The position numbers were made by a program, and so were the translations under genes. From Pseudomonas sp. P8_229 (GTDB lineage Bacteria > Pseudomonadota > Gammaproteobacteria > Pseudomonadales > Pseudomonadaceae): 64,000 bases of DNA. This document shows, piece by piece, positions 44,935 to 54,178 of the stretch. Each line of letters begins with the position of its first letter. Position 1 is the stretch's first letter. The DNA lies in the NCBI RefSeq assembly GCF_034008635.1, contig NZ_CP125378.1, forward strand, positions 62,001 through 126,000, in the 5' to 3' direction. The notes under the pieces were generated by a model. It did not search any database. It was not told where the DNA came from and saw nothing but the letters and a program-made list of their open reading frames with translations.

Positions 44935-46923
44935 TCAGTGTGGCGCGCGCGGGATGGTTTTCAGCAGGTCTTCCGGGCTGATGTGACCAACCACGCTGCC
45001 CGGTTGCGGCAGGTTGAGAATGTGACCTTTCATCTTGCCGATGATGTGCATCTCGCACGGCTTGCAGTCGAACTTCAGGGTCAGCACTTCGTCGCCGTGA
45101 ATCAGCTGCATCGGCGCGACCTTGGTGCGCACACCGGTCACGCCCTTGGCCTGTTTCGGGCACAGGTTGAACGAGAAACGCAGGCAGTGCTTGGTGATCA
45201 TCACCGGCACTTCGCCGGCCTCTTCGTGGGCCTCGTACGCCGCATCGATCAGCTTCACACCGTGGCGGTGATAGAAGTCGCGCGCCTTCTGGTTGTAGAC
45301 GTTGGCGAGGAACGACAGGTGCGACTCCGGGTACACCGGCGGCGGCGTGGTTTCGGCTTTGCGGCTGCCACGCGGATGCGCCGCGACACGGGCGGCGGTC
45401 AGCGCTTCGATCACTTCGCGGCGCAAGGCCTTGAGCTGCGAGTTCGGAATGAAGAACGCCTGCGGCGCATCCAGTTTCACGTCGATCGCGTGGTACTGGG
45501 TGGTGCCGAGCTGACCGAGCAGATCCTGCAATTGCTCCAGCGCCTGCTCCGGCTTGTTGGCCACGCCGAACGGACCGTTCAGGGTCACGCTGGCACTGAT
45601 GCCCTCCTCACTGGTGGCGGTCACTTGCAGCTGTTCTTCACGCAGACGTGCGACCCAGCTCAGGGCCACCCGACGCTCGGCAGACGTCTTCTGCAGCGCC
45701 TGTTGCCAGTTGTGGTCGAGGTTGCGGTTCAGCGGATGGTTCGGGCGCAGCTTGTACAGGCCTTCCGGCATTTCGTTCGGCTCGACGCGGTAGCGATAGC
45801 GCTTCTCGCCGTCTTCTTCGAACTCGCCCTTCGGCTCGGCGATGTTGGCGCGGAAACCCACCACTTCACGCTTGACCAGTACGTTGAGGCCGTCGCCGTT
45901 GGACAGCGGCTCTTGAGTCACTACCTGCATGTCACGCTTGCCGACTTTCTCGACGGTGCCCACTGGCAGACCGGTGAAGGTTGGCGAGTCGAACGCGCCG
46001 ATATCGATCTTGCGATCGGTGACGAAGTAATCGGTGCTGCCACGATGGAAGGTTTTTTCCGGGTCCGGCAGAAAGAAATGCGCGGTGCGCCCGCTGGAGG
46101 CGCGGGCCAGGTCCGGGCGGTCTTCGAGCACGTCGTCGAGGCGCTGGCGGTAATAGGCAGTGATGTTCTTCACATAGCCCATGTCCTTGTAGCGACCTTC
46201 GATCTTGAACGAGCGCACACCGGCCTCGACCAGCGCGCGGATGTTGGCGCTCTGGTTATTGTCCTTCATCGACAGCAGGTGTTTTTCGTAGGCGATCACC
46301 CCACCCTTTTCGTCTTTCAGGGTGTACGGCAAACGGCACGCCTGAGAGCAGTCGCCACGGTTGGCGCTGCGGCCGGTCTGCGCGTGGGAGATGTTGCACT
46401 GCCCGGAGAACGCCACGCACAGGGCGCCGTGAATGAAGAACTCGACGGCCGCGTCGGTTTCATCGGCGATGGCACGGATTTCTTTCAGGTTCAGCTCACG
46501 GGCCAGCACCAGTTGCGAGAAACCGGCCTGATCGAGGAACTTCGCTCGCTCCAGCGTGCGGATGTCGGTCTGGGTACTGGCATGCAGCTCGATCGGCGGG
46601 ATGTCCAGTTCCATCACGCCCAGGTCCTGGACGATCAGCGCGTCGACACCGGCGTCGTACAACTGGTGGATCAGCTTGCGCGCCGGCTCCAGTTCGTTGT
46701 CGTGCAGGATGGTGTTGATGGTGGTGAAAATGCGCGCGTGATAACGACGGGCAAACTCCACCAGCTCGGCGATTTCGCTCACCTCGTTGCAGGCGTTATG
46801 GCGCGCGCCGAAGCTCGGGCCACCGATGTACACGGCGTCAGCGCCGTGCAGGATGGCTTCACGGGCAATGGCCACGTCACGGGCGGGGCTGAGCAGTTCC
46901 AGGTGATGCTTGGGCAAGGACAT
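44935..46923 (-). CDS. rlhA: 23S rRNA 5-hydroxycytidine C2501 synthase (U32 family, RlhA/YdcP)
   Basis: 662 residues, the full length of RlhA/YdcP: peptidase-U32 domain (LELLSPARDVAIAREAILHGADAVYIGG) followed by the DUF3656 region. The conserved cysteine cluster for the Fe-S cofactor is visible in GALCVAFSGQCNIS and RGDCSQACRLPY. It hydroxylates C2501 of 23S rRNA in E. coli with prephenate-derived chemistry. The ATG at 46923 opens MSLPKHHLELLSPA. It is a housekeeping gene on the minus strand. Confidence 0.92.
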   Translation of the reverse strand: MSLPKHHLELLSPARDVAIAREAILHGADAVYIGGPSFGARHNACNEVSEIAELVEFARRYHARIFTTINTILHDNELEPARKLIHQLYDAGVDALIVQDLGVMELDIPPIELHASTQTDIRTLERAKFLDQAGFSQLVLARELNLKEIRAIADETDAAVEFFIHGALCVAFSGQCNISHAQTGRSANRGDCSQACRLPYTLKDEKGGVIAYEKHLLSMKDNNQSANIRALVEAGVRSFKIEGRYKDMGYVKNITAYYRQRLDDVLEDRPDLARASSGRTAHFFLPDPEKTFHRGSTDYFVTDRKIDIGAFDSPTFTGLPVGTVEKVGKRDMQVVTQEPLSNGDGLNVLVKREVVGFRANIAEPKGEFEEDGEKRYRYRVEPNEMPEGLYKLRPNHPLNRNLDHNWQQALQKTSAERRVALSWVARLREEQLQVTATSEEGISASVTLNGPFGVANKPEQALEQLQDLLGQLGTTQYHAIDVKLDAPQAFFIPNSQLKALRREVIEALTAARVAAHPRGSRKAETTPPPVYPESHLSFLANVYNQKARDFYHRHGVKLIDAAYEAHEEAGEVPVMITKHCLRFSFNLCPKQAKGVTGVRTKVAPMQLIHGDEVLTLKFDCKPCEMHIIGKMKGHILNLPQPGSVVGHISPEDLLKTIPRAPH

Positions 46924-47122
46924 AGTTTTTTTAGTCAGGCTGTCACGGTTAAGGCGCGCATTGTAGCTGCGAAACGCCCGGCCGGCACGCCTGTGCTGCC
47001 AAGTGGCAGGCCTTGTGAGCGGAAATCCGCGCCAGGCTCCAGCTTTTTTTGGACAGACAGACCGCCATCGCCAGCCACAGGGAACTGTGGTGGTCCGCAA
47101 TCGATGGCTTCACACAAATCAA

Positions 47123-47150
47123 TGTGGGAGCGAGCCTGCTCGCTCCCACA
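47123..47150. repeat. Single REP palindrome
   Basis: Perfect 12-bp stem TGTGGGAGCGAG/CTCGCTCCCACA with loop CCTG, the same REP family as the array at 21045-22863. It sits 6 bp beyond the ridA stop and could end that transcript. Confidence 0.85.
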
Positions 47151-47156
47151 GGAAAA

Positions 47157-47537
47157 TCAGGCCTTGGCAGCCATCGCGGTGACTTCCACGCGCATGCCTT
47201 CCACCGCCAGCGACGCCACGCCAACAGCGGCGCGCACCGGCCATGGTTTGGCGAAGAAGCGCTTGTAGACTTCGTTGAATGCCGCGCGATCAGCCATGTC
47301 GGTGAGGTAGATGGTCAGGTGCATGACCCGATCCATCGAACTGCCCGCCCGCTCCAGCGCCACTTTCAGCGCCTGCAGGGTGCATTCGCTTTGCAGGGTG
47401 ATGTCGCCCAGCTCCAGGCTGCCGTCGGCGCGGGTCGGGATCTGGGTCGAAACCAGAATGCCGTTGAAACCGACAACGTCGGAGGAAATGGAGTCCGCAT
47501 CCGGATCAGGGGTGAAGCTGAGGTCTTGATTAGCCAT
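47157..47537 (-). CDS. RidA family protein
   Basis: 126 residues. Rid-fold features are VGFNGILVSTQIPTRADGSLELGD near the N-terminus, the central DRVMHLTIYLTDM, and the C-terminal VRAAVGVASLAVEGMRVEVTAMA with the Arg and Glu of the RidA enamine/imine deaminase motif. The ATG at 47537 opens MANQDLSF. The open frame upstream crosses the terminator and tRNA and is not coding. It is unrelated in position to the other Rid gene at 30219. Confidence 0.9.
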   Translation of the reverse strand: MANQDLSFTPDPDADSISSDVVGFNGILVSTQIPTRADGSLELGDITLQSECTLQALKVALERAGSSMDRVMHLTIYLTDMADRAAFNEVYKRFFAKPWPVRAAVGVASLAVEGMRVEVTAMAAKA

Positions 47538-47674
47538 GTAAGTCTCTTGTCTGGAGAGAGTGAGGGTCGCCGGGGAATAACCTGCCGGGACTTTTCGCGG
47601 GGGGGAGTTTACAACAGTCACCCGCTCAAGCTCAGGCAACCGTCGCGGCCAGACACAAATCGCGCGCACAAAAA

Positions 47675-47700
47675 AACGCCAGCCCTTTCGGACTGGCGTT
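47675..47700. terminator. Bidirectional intrinsic terminator after tRNA-Gln
   Basis: Stem AACGCCAG/CTGGCGTT with a 10-nt loop, A-run on the left and T-run on the right, so it is a good terminator in both directions. It separates the tRNA from the ridA gene. Confidence 0.85.
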
Positions 47701-47711
47701 TTTTCTGAATA

Positions 47712-47786
47712 TGGCAGGGGCGGCTGGATTCGAACCAACGCATGGCAGGATCAAAACCTGCTGCCTTACCGCTTGGCGACGCCCCT
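47712..47786 (-). tRNA. tRNA-Gln (TTG anticodon)
   Basis: 75-nt cloverleaf on the minus strand with encoded CCA. Acceptor AGGGGCG pairs with CGCCCCT, the anticodon stem is GCAGG/CCTGC with loop TTTTGAT (anticodon TTG), and the T-arm is GTTGGTTCGAATCCAGC. The discriminator base is G. Confidence 0.95.
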
Positions 47787-47800
47787 GTATCTCAAGCTCT

Positions 47801-47829
47801 GTAACAAGCTCTGCGAGAATGGGCCGCAA
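47801..47829 (-). promoter_or_regulatory. Likely tRNA-Gln promoter
   Basis: Minus-strand TTGCGG (47829-47824), 17-bp spacer, TGTTAC (47806-47801). The predicted start lies about 8 bp before the tRNA 5' end. Confidence 0.5.
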
Positions 47830-47922
47830 TTTACCAACCTTTTTTCGATCTGGGAAGCCCTGAATGCAAAAAAATTGTTTTAAAACAGCCAGTTATTTCT
47901 GAACCAAGGCAAATGCCGCGAT

Positions 47923-48306
47923 TCACTTCGACAAATTCAACGCAATCGCCTCGCGAATCAGCGCTTTCAAGGCCTGCGCATCGACCTGGTCGCCCTCGTG
48001 AAAATCAATCGCCCGCCGGGTGTTGCCCTCCAGGCTGGCGTTGAACAATCCCGCAGGATCGGCCAGCGCCGCGCCCTTGGCGAAGGTCATCTTCACCGCA
48101 GCCTTGTAGGTCTCCCCGGTGCAAATGATGCCGCCCCGCGACCACACCGGAACACCGCGCCACTTCCACTCCTCCACCACCTCGGGATCAGCCTGGTGAA
48201 TGACCTTGCGAATCTCGCCGAGGATGGCACCGCGCCAATCGGCCAGTTCAGCGATTCGTGCGTCGATCAGTACCGAAGCATCGGTGAGCGGTTTTTCGGG
48301 TTTCAT
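47923..48306 (-). CDS. DUF1801 domain protein
   Basis: 127 residues. The stretch LADWRGAILGEIRKVIHQADPEVVEEWKWRGVPVWSRGGIICTG and the later ...KMTFAKGAAL are those of the small DUF1801/YdhG-like proteins, whose biochemical role is not established. The ATG has GAGGAG upstream. It is a single gene between tRNA-Gln and a small secreted protein. Confidence 0.85.
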   Translation of the reverse strand: MKPEKPLTDASVLIDARIAELADWRGAILGEIRKVIHQADPEVVEEWKWRGVPVWSRGGIICTGETYKAAVKMTFAKGAALADPAGLFNASLEGNTRRAIDFHEGDQVDAQALKALIREAIALNLSK

Positions 48307-48343
48307 GGCGAGGTTCTCCTCGGTGTCGTTTGAATCGTTTCGT

Positions 48344-48739
48344 TTACAAGCCGATTTGCTTGAGTCCCTCGCGCATTCCCTGATCCGCTTGCTCGCACCA
48401 TTGCTTGAGGCTCAGATCCGGTGGGAGGTTGCCTTCCAGACTCTTGTATTGACCATCAGCCAACACTTCGCCTTTGCGACCGAAACCTTCGCTCTTGTCG
48501 CCATCGGCCTTGTCGAACTCACCCGGCATATTCGCAACGAACACCACCATCTTGTTGGCGTTTTCAGTGCTGTCCGCTTTCAGGTAGCCCTTGTCGACGC
48601 AATGCTTGATCAGGCCCGACATGTTACGACCGCTGTCGTACATGCCTTTCAGGGTAGCGGGATCTGGCGCTTCTGCGCGAGCCAGGGCGGAGGCGCCTAA
48701 AGTGGCAGTCAGTGCGAGGATCACAGCGGTGTTTTTCAT
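48344..48739 (-). CDS. Small secreted protein of unknown function
   Basis: 131 residues from the ATG at 48739, which has AAAGGA six bases upstream. An N-terminal signal peptide (MKNTAVILALTATLGASALARA^EAP) predicts export to the periplasm. The mature part is about 108 residues, soluble and acidic, with two cysteines that could form a disulphide. I do not recognise a characterised family. It lies just left of the Rhs immunity gene on the same strand but has its own ribosome site. Confidence 0.75.
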   Translation of the reverse strand: MKNTAVILALTATLGASALARAEAPDPATLKGMYDSGRNMSGLIKHCVDKGYLKADSTENANKMVVFVANMPGEFDKADGDKSEGFGRKGEVLADGQYKSLEGNLPPDLSLKQWCEQADQGMREGLKQIGL

Positions 48740-48796
48740 GTTCATTCCTTTAAAGTCCAGATTTCCAGTGAAACTTCTCAATTCCAAAACAACCGC

Positions 48797-49039
48797 TTAC
48801 CAGACTTCCAGAGCTGGCGTACAAAACCCGGAAACGATATCCATCACCTCCAGGATCCGATCCTCCAACTCTTCATCGGCATCACCGCGCATTGAACCCA
48901 ACAGTTCATTGACCGATGCAGCGGAAAAACCCTTGTCTCGATACTTCAGCAGGACTTCCCGTATAGAAAGAAGATCCCCCCCCCTCTTCAATGCGCCGGA
49001 CAGTTCATCATCCAACGGTTTATCAAGCGATTTCATCAT
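48797..49039 (-). CDS. Candidate immunity protein for the Rhs1 Tse2-like toxin
   Basis: 80 residues, acidic and predicted all-helical, with no signal peptide. Its ATG (49039) overlaps the Rhs1 stop as ATGA and has GGGAG upstream. A small acidic gene translated in coupling with the toxin tip is the standard place for a cognate immunity gene. The C-terminal EDRILEVMDIVSGFCTP resembles small immunity proteins I have seen next to polymorphic toxins, but I see no clear resemblance to Tsi2 itself. Assignment rests on position. Confidence 0.7.
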   Translation of the reverse strand: MMKSLDKPLDDELSGALKRGGDLLSIREVLLKYRDKGFSAASVNELLGSMRGDADEELEDRILEVMDIVSGFCTPALEVW

Positions 49040-52000
49040 TGTTTCTCCCAATGCTCAGCCGTCGAACCTAGTGCCTTCTGGTAATCAGAAATCGGCATGA
49101 CCTTACTAGGCTGAATGGTTCCGTGAGTTTTTTTGTCTTGCACGTAACGAAGACTTTCCGGAAGTGAATCGGTATTCAATTTGCAGGCGCTGTCTTTGCC
49201 GGTTCCGCCGGGTAACGTAGAGGGGCGCCGATGATCCGGCAGGTTTTGCGGGGTATCCGGCGCTACGGACATCCCACCGGTATTGGGATGAACGTTCCCA
49301 TCTTTATCAACCGGAATATCGACAGGACGTACCCCTAGCCCACGTGCGGTCGAGTCCGCAATGGGCTTACCTGTTTCGTCGGTTTTCATGGCCCGATAGA
49401 CATCGACCCCCGTCAGGCCCATCGGATCCACCCACCCTGTAGGGTTCGGACCATAGGTATAGAGATTCAGACCGCCTGCATAACCGATCGGATCCTGGCT
49501 GACGAATCGCCCCACCGCCGGATCATAGTAACGATGCCGGTTGTAATGCAGCCCGGTCTCATGATCATGGTACTGCCCCGGAAATCTTATAGGGTTTCTC
49601 ACATCACGTTGTCGGGCCCATTGCGATTGCTGCTCCGATATCGCCCCCCACGCCTTGTACTGAGCCGTCCAGACCAACTGTCCCTCAGAATCGGTCAGCT
49701 CCTGAGGCGTCCCCAGGTGATCGCACTGATACCAAAGCAAAACGTCAATTGGCTGAACTGTGACCTTGCGACTCCATAACGGATCGTCATCCAGGCTGTA
49801 CTCTCCCTGATACTCAGGCTGATTCGTCAGCGTAATCGGGGCGTGTCGTATGGCCTGTGCTACTGGAACGAAACTGCCAGGCTCGAAAATGTAATGCACC
49901 GTGCGTCCCGCGCCGCCATCCAGCTGCGCGGCACTGCTTTCCCAGGCAAGTCGGTCACCGTCCCAGCCATAGAGCGTGAAACCACAGCCGTACTCTCGCT
50001 GTATCCGTGCATGCTCGTTCCGGTTCCAGTGCGACCCCGCCTCGGGACGCCCCTTGTAATGGGCGATAGAGTTTTTGTGAAGACGTCGTCCAAGAGCGTC
50101 ATAGGCGAACTCAACCGACAAGCGTTGATCTTCAAATCGCACCAAACGGTCAAACAAATCCCATTGCAGGAAGCTGCGCTGATTGTTTTGCAAACGCTCG
50201 ATCAGGTTGCCGCGCTCATCGTATGTGAAGTGATTACCTTCGTACTCGCGCAGCAGGTTATCTACCTGCCTCTCCTGGCGCGGAGACTGGTCCAATGGTC
50301 GTCGAATTTCACTGGTCTTTTCATCAAGCAGATTACTGGCCGGATCAAAGGTGAATGTTTCAACTACCTGTCGTGTCGCTGCTTCCAACAGTCGACCGAG
50401 AGGGTCGTAGCGGTATGAAATCGGGCCTCTTCGGGTATCGTTGATCGCAGTCAGTTGACCAGCAGCATCGTATTGATATGTCCGTTTGACAAGGCTCGCA
50501 CTGTCCTCACTGCGTCCCAGCACCTGCTCCTGCAAACGACCGGCGCAATCCCACTTTTGCGTCTGTTGAAGGTGGTTGCCCTGATGCCGAACAATCTCAC
50601 GATGAAGGTCATCGCGTTCCAGGCCAATCAGCTCGTGCTCGTCCAGGCGTAGTCCCAACAAATGACCACTGCCATAGGTGAGCCAACTGACACGGTGCCC
50701 GTCCGGACGAACTGTCGCGACACGATTGTTGAGCACATCGTACTCGTGCTGCCACACGCCAACTACCGGTGGCTGGTCCAGCCCAAGGTAATGCTGATGC
50801 TCGCGCAGCACATTGCCGGCCAGGTCGTGAAACCACTGCAAGCGACTGTCTACGTTGGCGGCTTCAATCAGGTGACCGTTGCCGTCGTAAATGAAGCGCT
50901 CGCTCTGCGATTTCTTACCTTGACTGGCGCGTCGCTCAATCAGGCGTCCCATGGCATCAAAGCTCACGCAAATTACACGCTCGCCGTTGACGATATGACT
51001 CAATCGGCCCGTATCAGAATCATACCGATAGCGGGTGATACGACCATCAAAGCTCTTTTCCTCCAGCAGGCGACCCATTGGGTCGTAAAGGAAATGCGCT
51101 CGGCTCTCGTTTTCGTTGTCCAGCGCCTGCAAGCGCCCGAGACGATCCCAGCGGTAGACCAACGTATGCTCATTAGCATCGATGCGCTCGGCTACAAGGC
51201 CAGCAGCCGTATACGCCCAGGAAGTGCAGCGGCCAAGACGATCCGTATGCGCGAGCAACCGAGCTTCAGCGTCTCGTTCAAAATACTCCTCGGTCTTGTC
51301 CGGGTGCCTGATCAAAACCAACTGGCCCAGTCGATACCCATACTCGGTACTCTGGCCGGTCGCGTCGGTAAAACAGATCATCTGTCCGAGTTCGTTGTAC
51401 TCCCAGGCACTGGTCTTTCCTGAGCAGTCAACATACTCGATCAGTTGACCGGCATCGTTGTAGTCGAGCTTCTTCTCATTGCCGTCGGCGTCTTTGATTG
51501 CAGTCGGCAACCCTGCCACGCTGTAGGCGTATTCCGTTACGTTACCAAGGGGGTCGACTGCTTCCACAAGGTTGCCATGATCGTCATAAGCACGCAGCCA
51601 CTGCCCTCCTTCTGCATCGCTGGTCTTGATCAGTTGATCCAGATCGTCGTAGGCAAAATGCAGCACGCTGTCGTCAGCACGCAAATGTTCAACAACGTTG
51701 CCACGCTCGTCGTAGATGAAGCGATCAGTTGTGCCGTCAGCATGTACGTGTCGAATCAGGTTTTTCGCTTCGTCCCGGAACAACCACTCGGAACGTTCAT
51801 CCGGATGGCGAATGCGGTACGTATAACCAAGAATGTCGTAGTAGTGCCAGGTTTCGTTACCGTACGCATCGGTGACATAGGTCAGGCGAATATTCTCGTC
51901 CCACTCAAGGCGCGTGTCGAAACTGCCGTCGTCCGCCCACTCGCGTACGGCTCGGGCATCAGCGCCAGTGCTCTGCCACTGAAGATTCATGCCCCGTCCA

Positions 52001-53739
52001 GTCCGATCGGTGTAACGATGAATCAGATGATTCTGGTACTGGTAGCTCCAGGCCGCACCGTTCTCGTCCTGAGCCTGAATCAAATCACCGACGCTGTCGT
52101 AGTGATAGGCACACAGTTGACGCTGAGGAACTCCGTCGCTGATCAGCCAAAGGCCCTTCAAGCGACCGTGCTCATCAAGCAGGGTGCCGAGGTGATATTT
52201 AACGTCGGCCATATCACCCTGGTAGGTAATCAGGTCGGACAGCACCGGCATTCCTTGGTGGCGATGCTCGTAGTGCAGCATGATTCCCGCACCGTTGCGC
52301 AGCACCACGCCGACCAGCACGAAACGTTGTCCACGACGCAGATAGGTTTCCTTGCGTTCAAACCCTCTGCACAACAGCAGCTGGTCATCGGTCACCCGTA
52401 CCAGCGTCATGTTTTCAATGGCATCGTAGTGAGTCTGCCCTGTCTCGGGCAGCATATAGTCGTGGCTGCGACCATCAGCGTCATGGAACACCAGACTCCC
52501 GCCGACACAGTCAAAACGGGTAGTCAACGACGTAATCCAGCGGGCGCCCATCTCACTGGCGTCATACGCATCCAGACGCGAACAGTAGGTGCGTGTCCAC
52601 TCAAAAGGGAATGCACCAGGCAAGTTGAAATCTGTATGACTCAGCGATTCAGAGCCCAGGGCAAAACTGATGCTGTTCATCGTGCCCGGCATGACGCCGT
52701 TTTTACATTTTTTGCAGTTATGCGTCGCTGGCGCCTGTTGGCTGCTGGCTTCAAGCCGCCCCTCTCCAGCCCTGTGTTGAGCCTTTGAAGTAGTATCCGG
52801 CTTGACGCTGGCCCCTTGACCCTGTGCTCGACGCTTGCGCCAGGTCACAACCGAACCTGCCAGCATCTGCAACAGCCAACCGATTGAATGCTGAACAGCG
52901 GGATCACCAAGCTTGTTTATTTGAGTGCGCAACTCCACACCCATCGTACGAAGCATGGCGGTATTGCTCAGCACTAAAGCCTTGGCACTGTCCGGCAACA
53001 GGTTCTTTGCAGCGCTGTTGGCAACACCCTTGCCGGCAGCCTTGTAGGCGCTGAAGGCTGCGCCGAAGATATTACTGATGGCTGCCTTGGGGTCATGCAA
53101 CAACTGGCCTCCGGCCGCACTCACCTTGGCACTCGCGGACTTCATGTCCCCTTTTGCATCGAGCTTGCCGTTGACGACCGTTTCCAGTCCCTTGGCGATT
53201 TCGTTGACCGCGTTCTGGCCCAGCTTGCCGCCGTTGTCGAGTATTTCAGCCAGCTTCGGCTTGGCCTGGTCTACAAAGTCATCGATAGTACCGACAATGG
53301 TGGCATTCAAGTGTCCGATCAGTACTTCGATCAGCGAATCGCCCAGCAGCATCTTGGCACTGTTACGAAGTTCTTGACGCACCAGCGACAAGGTTGGACG
53401 CAAGGTCATACGCGCCGAGGCCATTGTGGGTGGCGCCGGTAAAACACCGATCAGATTGATACCCAGGCTGACCCAGTCCAGAATCTGGCGTTGCTTGCTT
53501 TTGGCAAGCACGACAATGTCTCCGAGCGCATCCACCAAGGCCATGATGTTGCCCACCACCGGCAACGCTCCGGCAACGTTCTTGACGCGCTCAAGAGTGA
53601 CTACTCCACCACTGATCGATTGCAGCCAGGCGTCGAATCTGGCTGCACCGCGTCCGACATCCTTGATGTCAATGGTGTTGAGCGGAACGACCGCCACTTG
53701 AGGTTCACGTACTTTCGCGACAGGCGTTTCAGTCGTCAT
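49036..53739 (-). CDS. T6SS Rhs protein 1 with Tse2-like ADP-ribosyltransferase tip
   Basis: 1567 residues. The N-terminal about 330 residues hold hydrophobic segments (ALPVVGNIMALVDALGDIVVLA, WVSLGINLIGVLPAPPTM) but no PAAR domain. Then comes a DUF6531-type opening (NSISFALGSESLSHTDF) and a long YD-repeat cocoon, ending in the RHS core mark RFVSQDPIGYAGGLNLYTYGPNPTGWVDPMGL at residue 1442. The last 125 residues (49036-49413) form the toxin. They share TGGMSV, an HGTIQP block and a closing YQKAL...WEK pattern with the P. aeruginosa toxin Tse2 as I remember it. The core matches Rhs2 nearly throughout. The immunity gene follows with an ATGA overlap. Confidence 0.9.
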   Translation of the reverse strand: MTTETPVAKVREPQVAVVPLNTIDIKDVGRGAARFDAWLQSISGGVVTLERVKNVAGALPVVGNIMALVDALGDIVVLAKSKQRQILDWVSLGINLIGVLPAPPTMASARMTLRPTLSLVRQELRNSAKMLLGDSLIEVLIGHLNATIVGTIDDFVDQAKPKLAEILDNGGKLGQNAVNEIAKGLETVVNGKLDAKGDMKSASAKVSAAGGQLLHDPKAAISNIFGAAFSAYKAAGKGVANSAAKNLLPDSAKALVLSNTAMLRTMGVELRTQINKLGDPAVQHSIGWLLQMLAGSVVTWRKRRAQGQGASVKPDTTSKAQHRAGEGRLEASSQQAPATHNCKKCKNGVMPGTMNSISFALGSESLSHTDFNLPGAFPFEWTRTYCSRLDAYDASEMGARWITSLTTRFDCVGGSLVFHDADGRSHDYMLPETGQTHYDAIENMTLVRVTDDQLLLCRGFERKETYLRRGQRFVLVGVVLRNGAGIMLHYEHRHQGMPVLSDLITYQGDMADVKYHLGTLLDEHGRLKGLWLISDGVPQRQLCAYHYDSVGDLIQAQDENGAAWSYQYQNHLIHRYTDRTGRGMNLQWQSTGADARAVREWADDGSFDTRLEWDENIRLTYVTDAYGNETWHYYDILGYTYRIRHPDERSEWLFRDEAKNLIRHVHADGTTDRFIYDERGNVVEHLRADDSVLHFAYDDLDQLIKTSDAEGGQWLRAYDDHGNLVEAVDPLGNVTEYAYSVAGLPTAIKDADGNEKKLDYNDAGQLIEYVDCSGKTSAWEYNELGQMICFTDATGQSTEYGYRLGQLVLIRHPDKTEEYFERDAEARLLAHTDRLGRCTSWAYTAAGLVAERIDANEHTLVYRWDRLGRLQALDNENESRAHFLYDPMGRLLEEKSFDGRITRYRYDSDTGRLSHIVNGERVICVSFDAMGRLIERRASQGKKSQSERFIYDGNGHLIEAANVDSRLQWFHDLAGNVLREHQHYLGLDQPPVVGVWQHEYDVLNNRVATVRPDGHRVSWLTYGSGHLLGLRLDEHELIGLERDDLHREIVRHQGNHLQQTQKWDCAGRLQEQVLGRSEDSASLVKRTYQYDAAGQLTAINDTRRGPISYRYDPLGRLLEAATRQVVETFTFDPASNLLDEKTSEIRRPLDQSPRQERQVDNLLREYEGNHFTYDERGNLIERLQNNQRSFLQWDLFDRLVRFEDQRLSVEFAYDALGRRLHKNSIAHYKGRPEAGSHWNRNEHARIQREYGCGFTLYGWDGDRLAWESSAAQLDGGAGRTVHYIFEPGSFVPVAQAIRHAPITLTNQPEYQGEYSLDDDPLWSRKVTVQPIDVLLWYQCDHLGTPQELTDSEGQLVWTAQYKAWGAISEQQSQWARQRDVRNPIRFPGQYHDHETGLHYNRHRYYDPAVGRFVSQDPIGYAGGLNLYTYGPNPTGWVDPMGLTGVDVYRAMKTDETGKPIADSTARGLGVRPVDIPVDKDGNVHPNTGGMSVAPDTPQNLPDHRRPSTLPGGTGKDSACKLNTDSLPESLRYVQDKKTHGTIQPSKVMPISDYQKALGSTAEHWEKQ

Positions 53740-53863
53740 GACCGCATCTCATCCGTAAGATATTTCGAGACTTTAAAGACGTGGTTGATGGCCCGGGCAT
53801 GCCAACACTCACGCAGCAAATATAGAGTGATGCCAGATATATACCGATGCGGCACCTGGTGAT

Positions 53864-54127
53864 TCAGCTGATCACAGCCCCTTTCGGCCCACTGGCAATC
53901 AACGCCGCACCGCAGGCGGTCTTCATGCCGTCGAGTGCGATGGGTACGCCATCGACGGTGTAGGTGCTGCTGCCCTCGGCAATCGGGAAAATCCCTTTGC
54001 ACAACGGGCAACTGACCTTGTGCCCAACCCCGGCAATCGGCTTGCCGTTGAGGTCGGTCCGAGAAAAGGCTTCGAGGACCTTGCCACCGTGGGTGGTGGA
54101 GTCGCCCAAGCGAATGGCGTCTTTCAT
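53864..54127 (-). CDS. PAAR domain spike-tip protein
   Basis: 87 residues, a bare PAAR domain: AIRLGDSTTHGGKVLEAF at the start, GHKVSCPLCKGIFPIAEGSSTYTVDGVPIALDG with the two-Cys pair, and CGAALIASG at the end. PAAR proteins form a sharp cone on the VgrG trimer and carry effectors. It lies upstream of Rhs1 (124 bp) and downstream of the SUKH gene. The rhs genes lack their own PAAR, so this stand-alone protein probably serves them. AAAGGAG precedes the ATG. Confidence 0.9.
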   Translation of the reverse strand: MKDAIRLGDSTTHGGKVLEAFSRTDLNGKPIAGVGHKVSCPLCKGIFPIAEGSSTYTVDGVPIALDGMKTACGAALIASGPKGAVIS

Positions 54128-54148
54128 GTTGTCACTCCTTTGACTCTG

Positions 54149-54178
54149 AGCTGGATGGCGTTACTCCGCCATCCAGCT
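54149..54178. repeat. 12-bp perfect inverted repeat upstream of PAAR
   Basis: AGCTGGATGGCG/CGCCATCCAGCT with a 6-nt loop, just before the PAAR ribosome site on the minus-strand transcript. No T-run follows, so it is more likely a transcript structure than a terminator. Confidence 0.7.

Noticed and set aside
44938..47268. 776-codon plus-strand frame opposite rlhA
   Set aside because: Shadow of rlhA, with low-complexity composition and no known domain.
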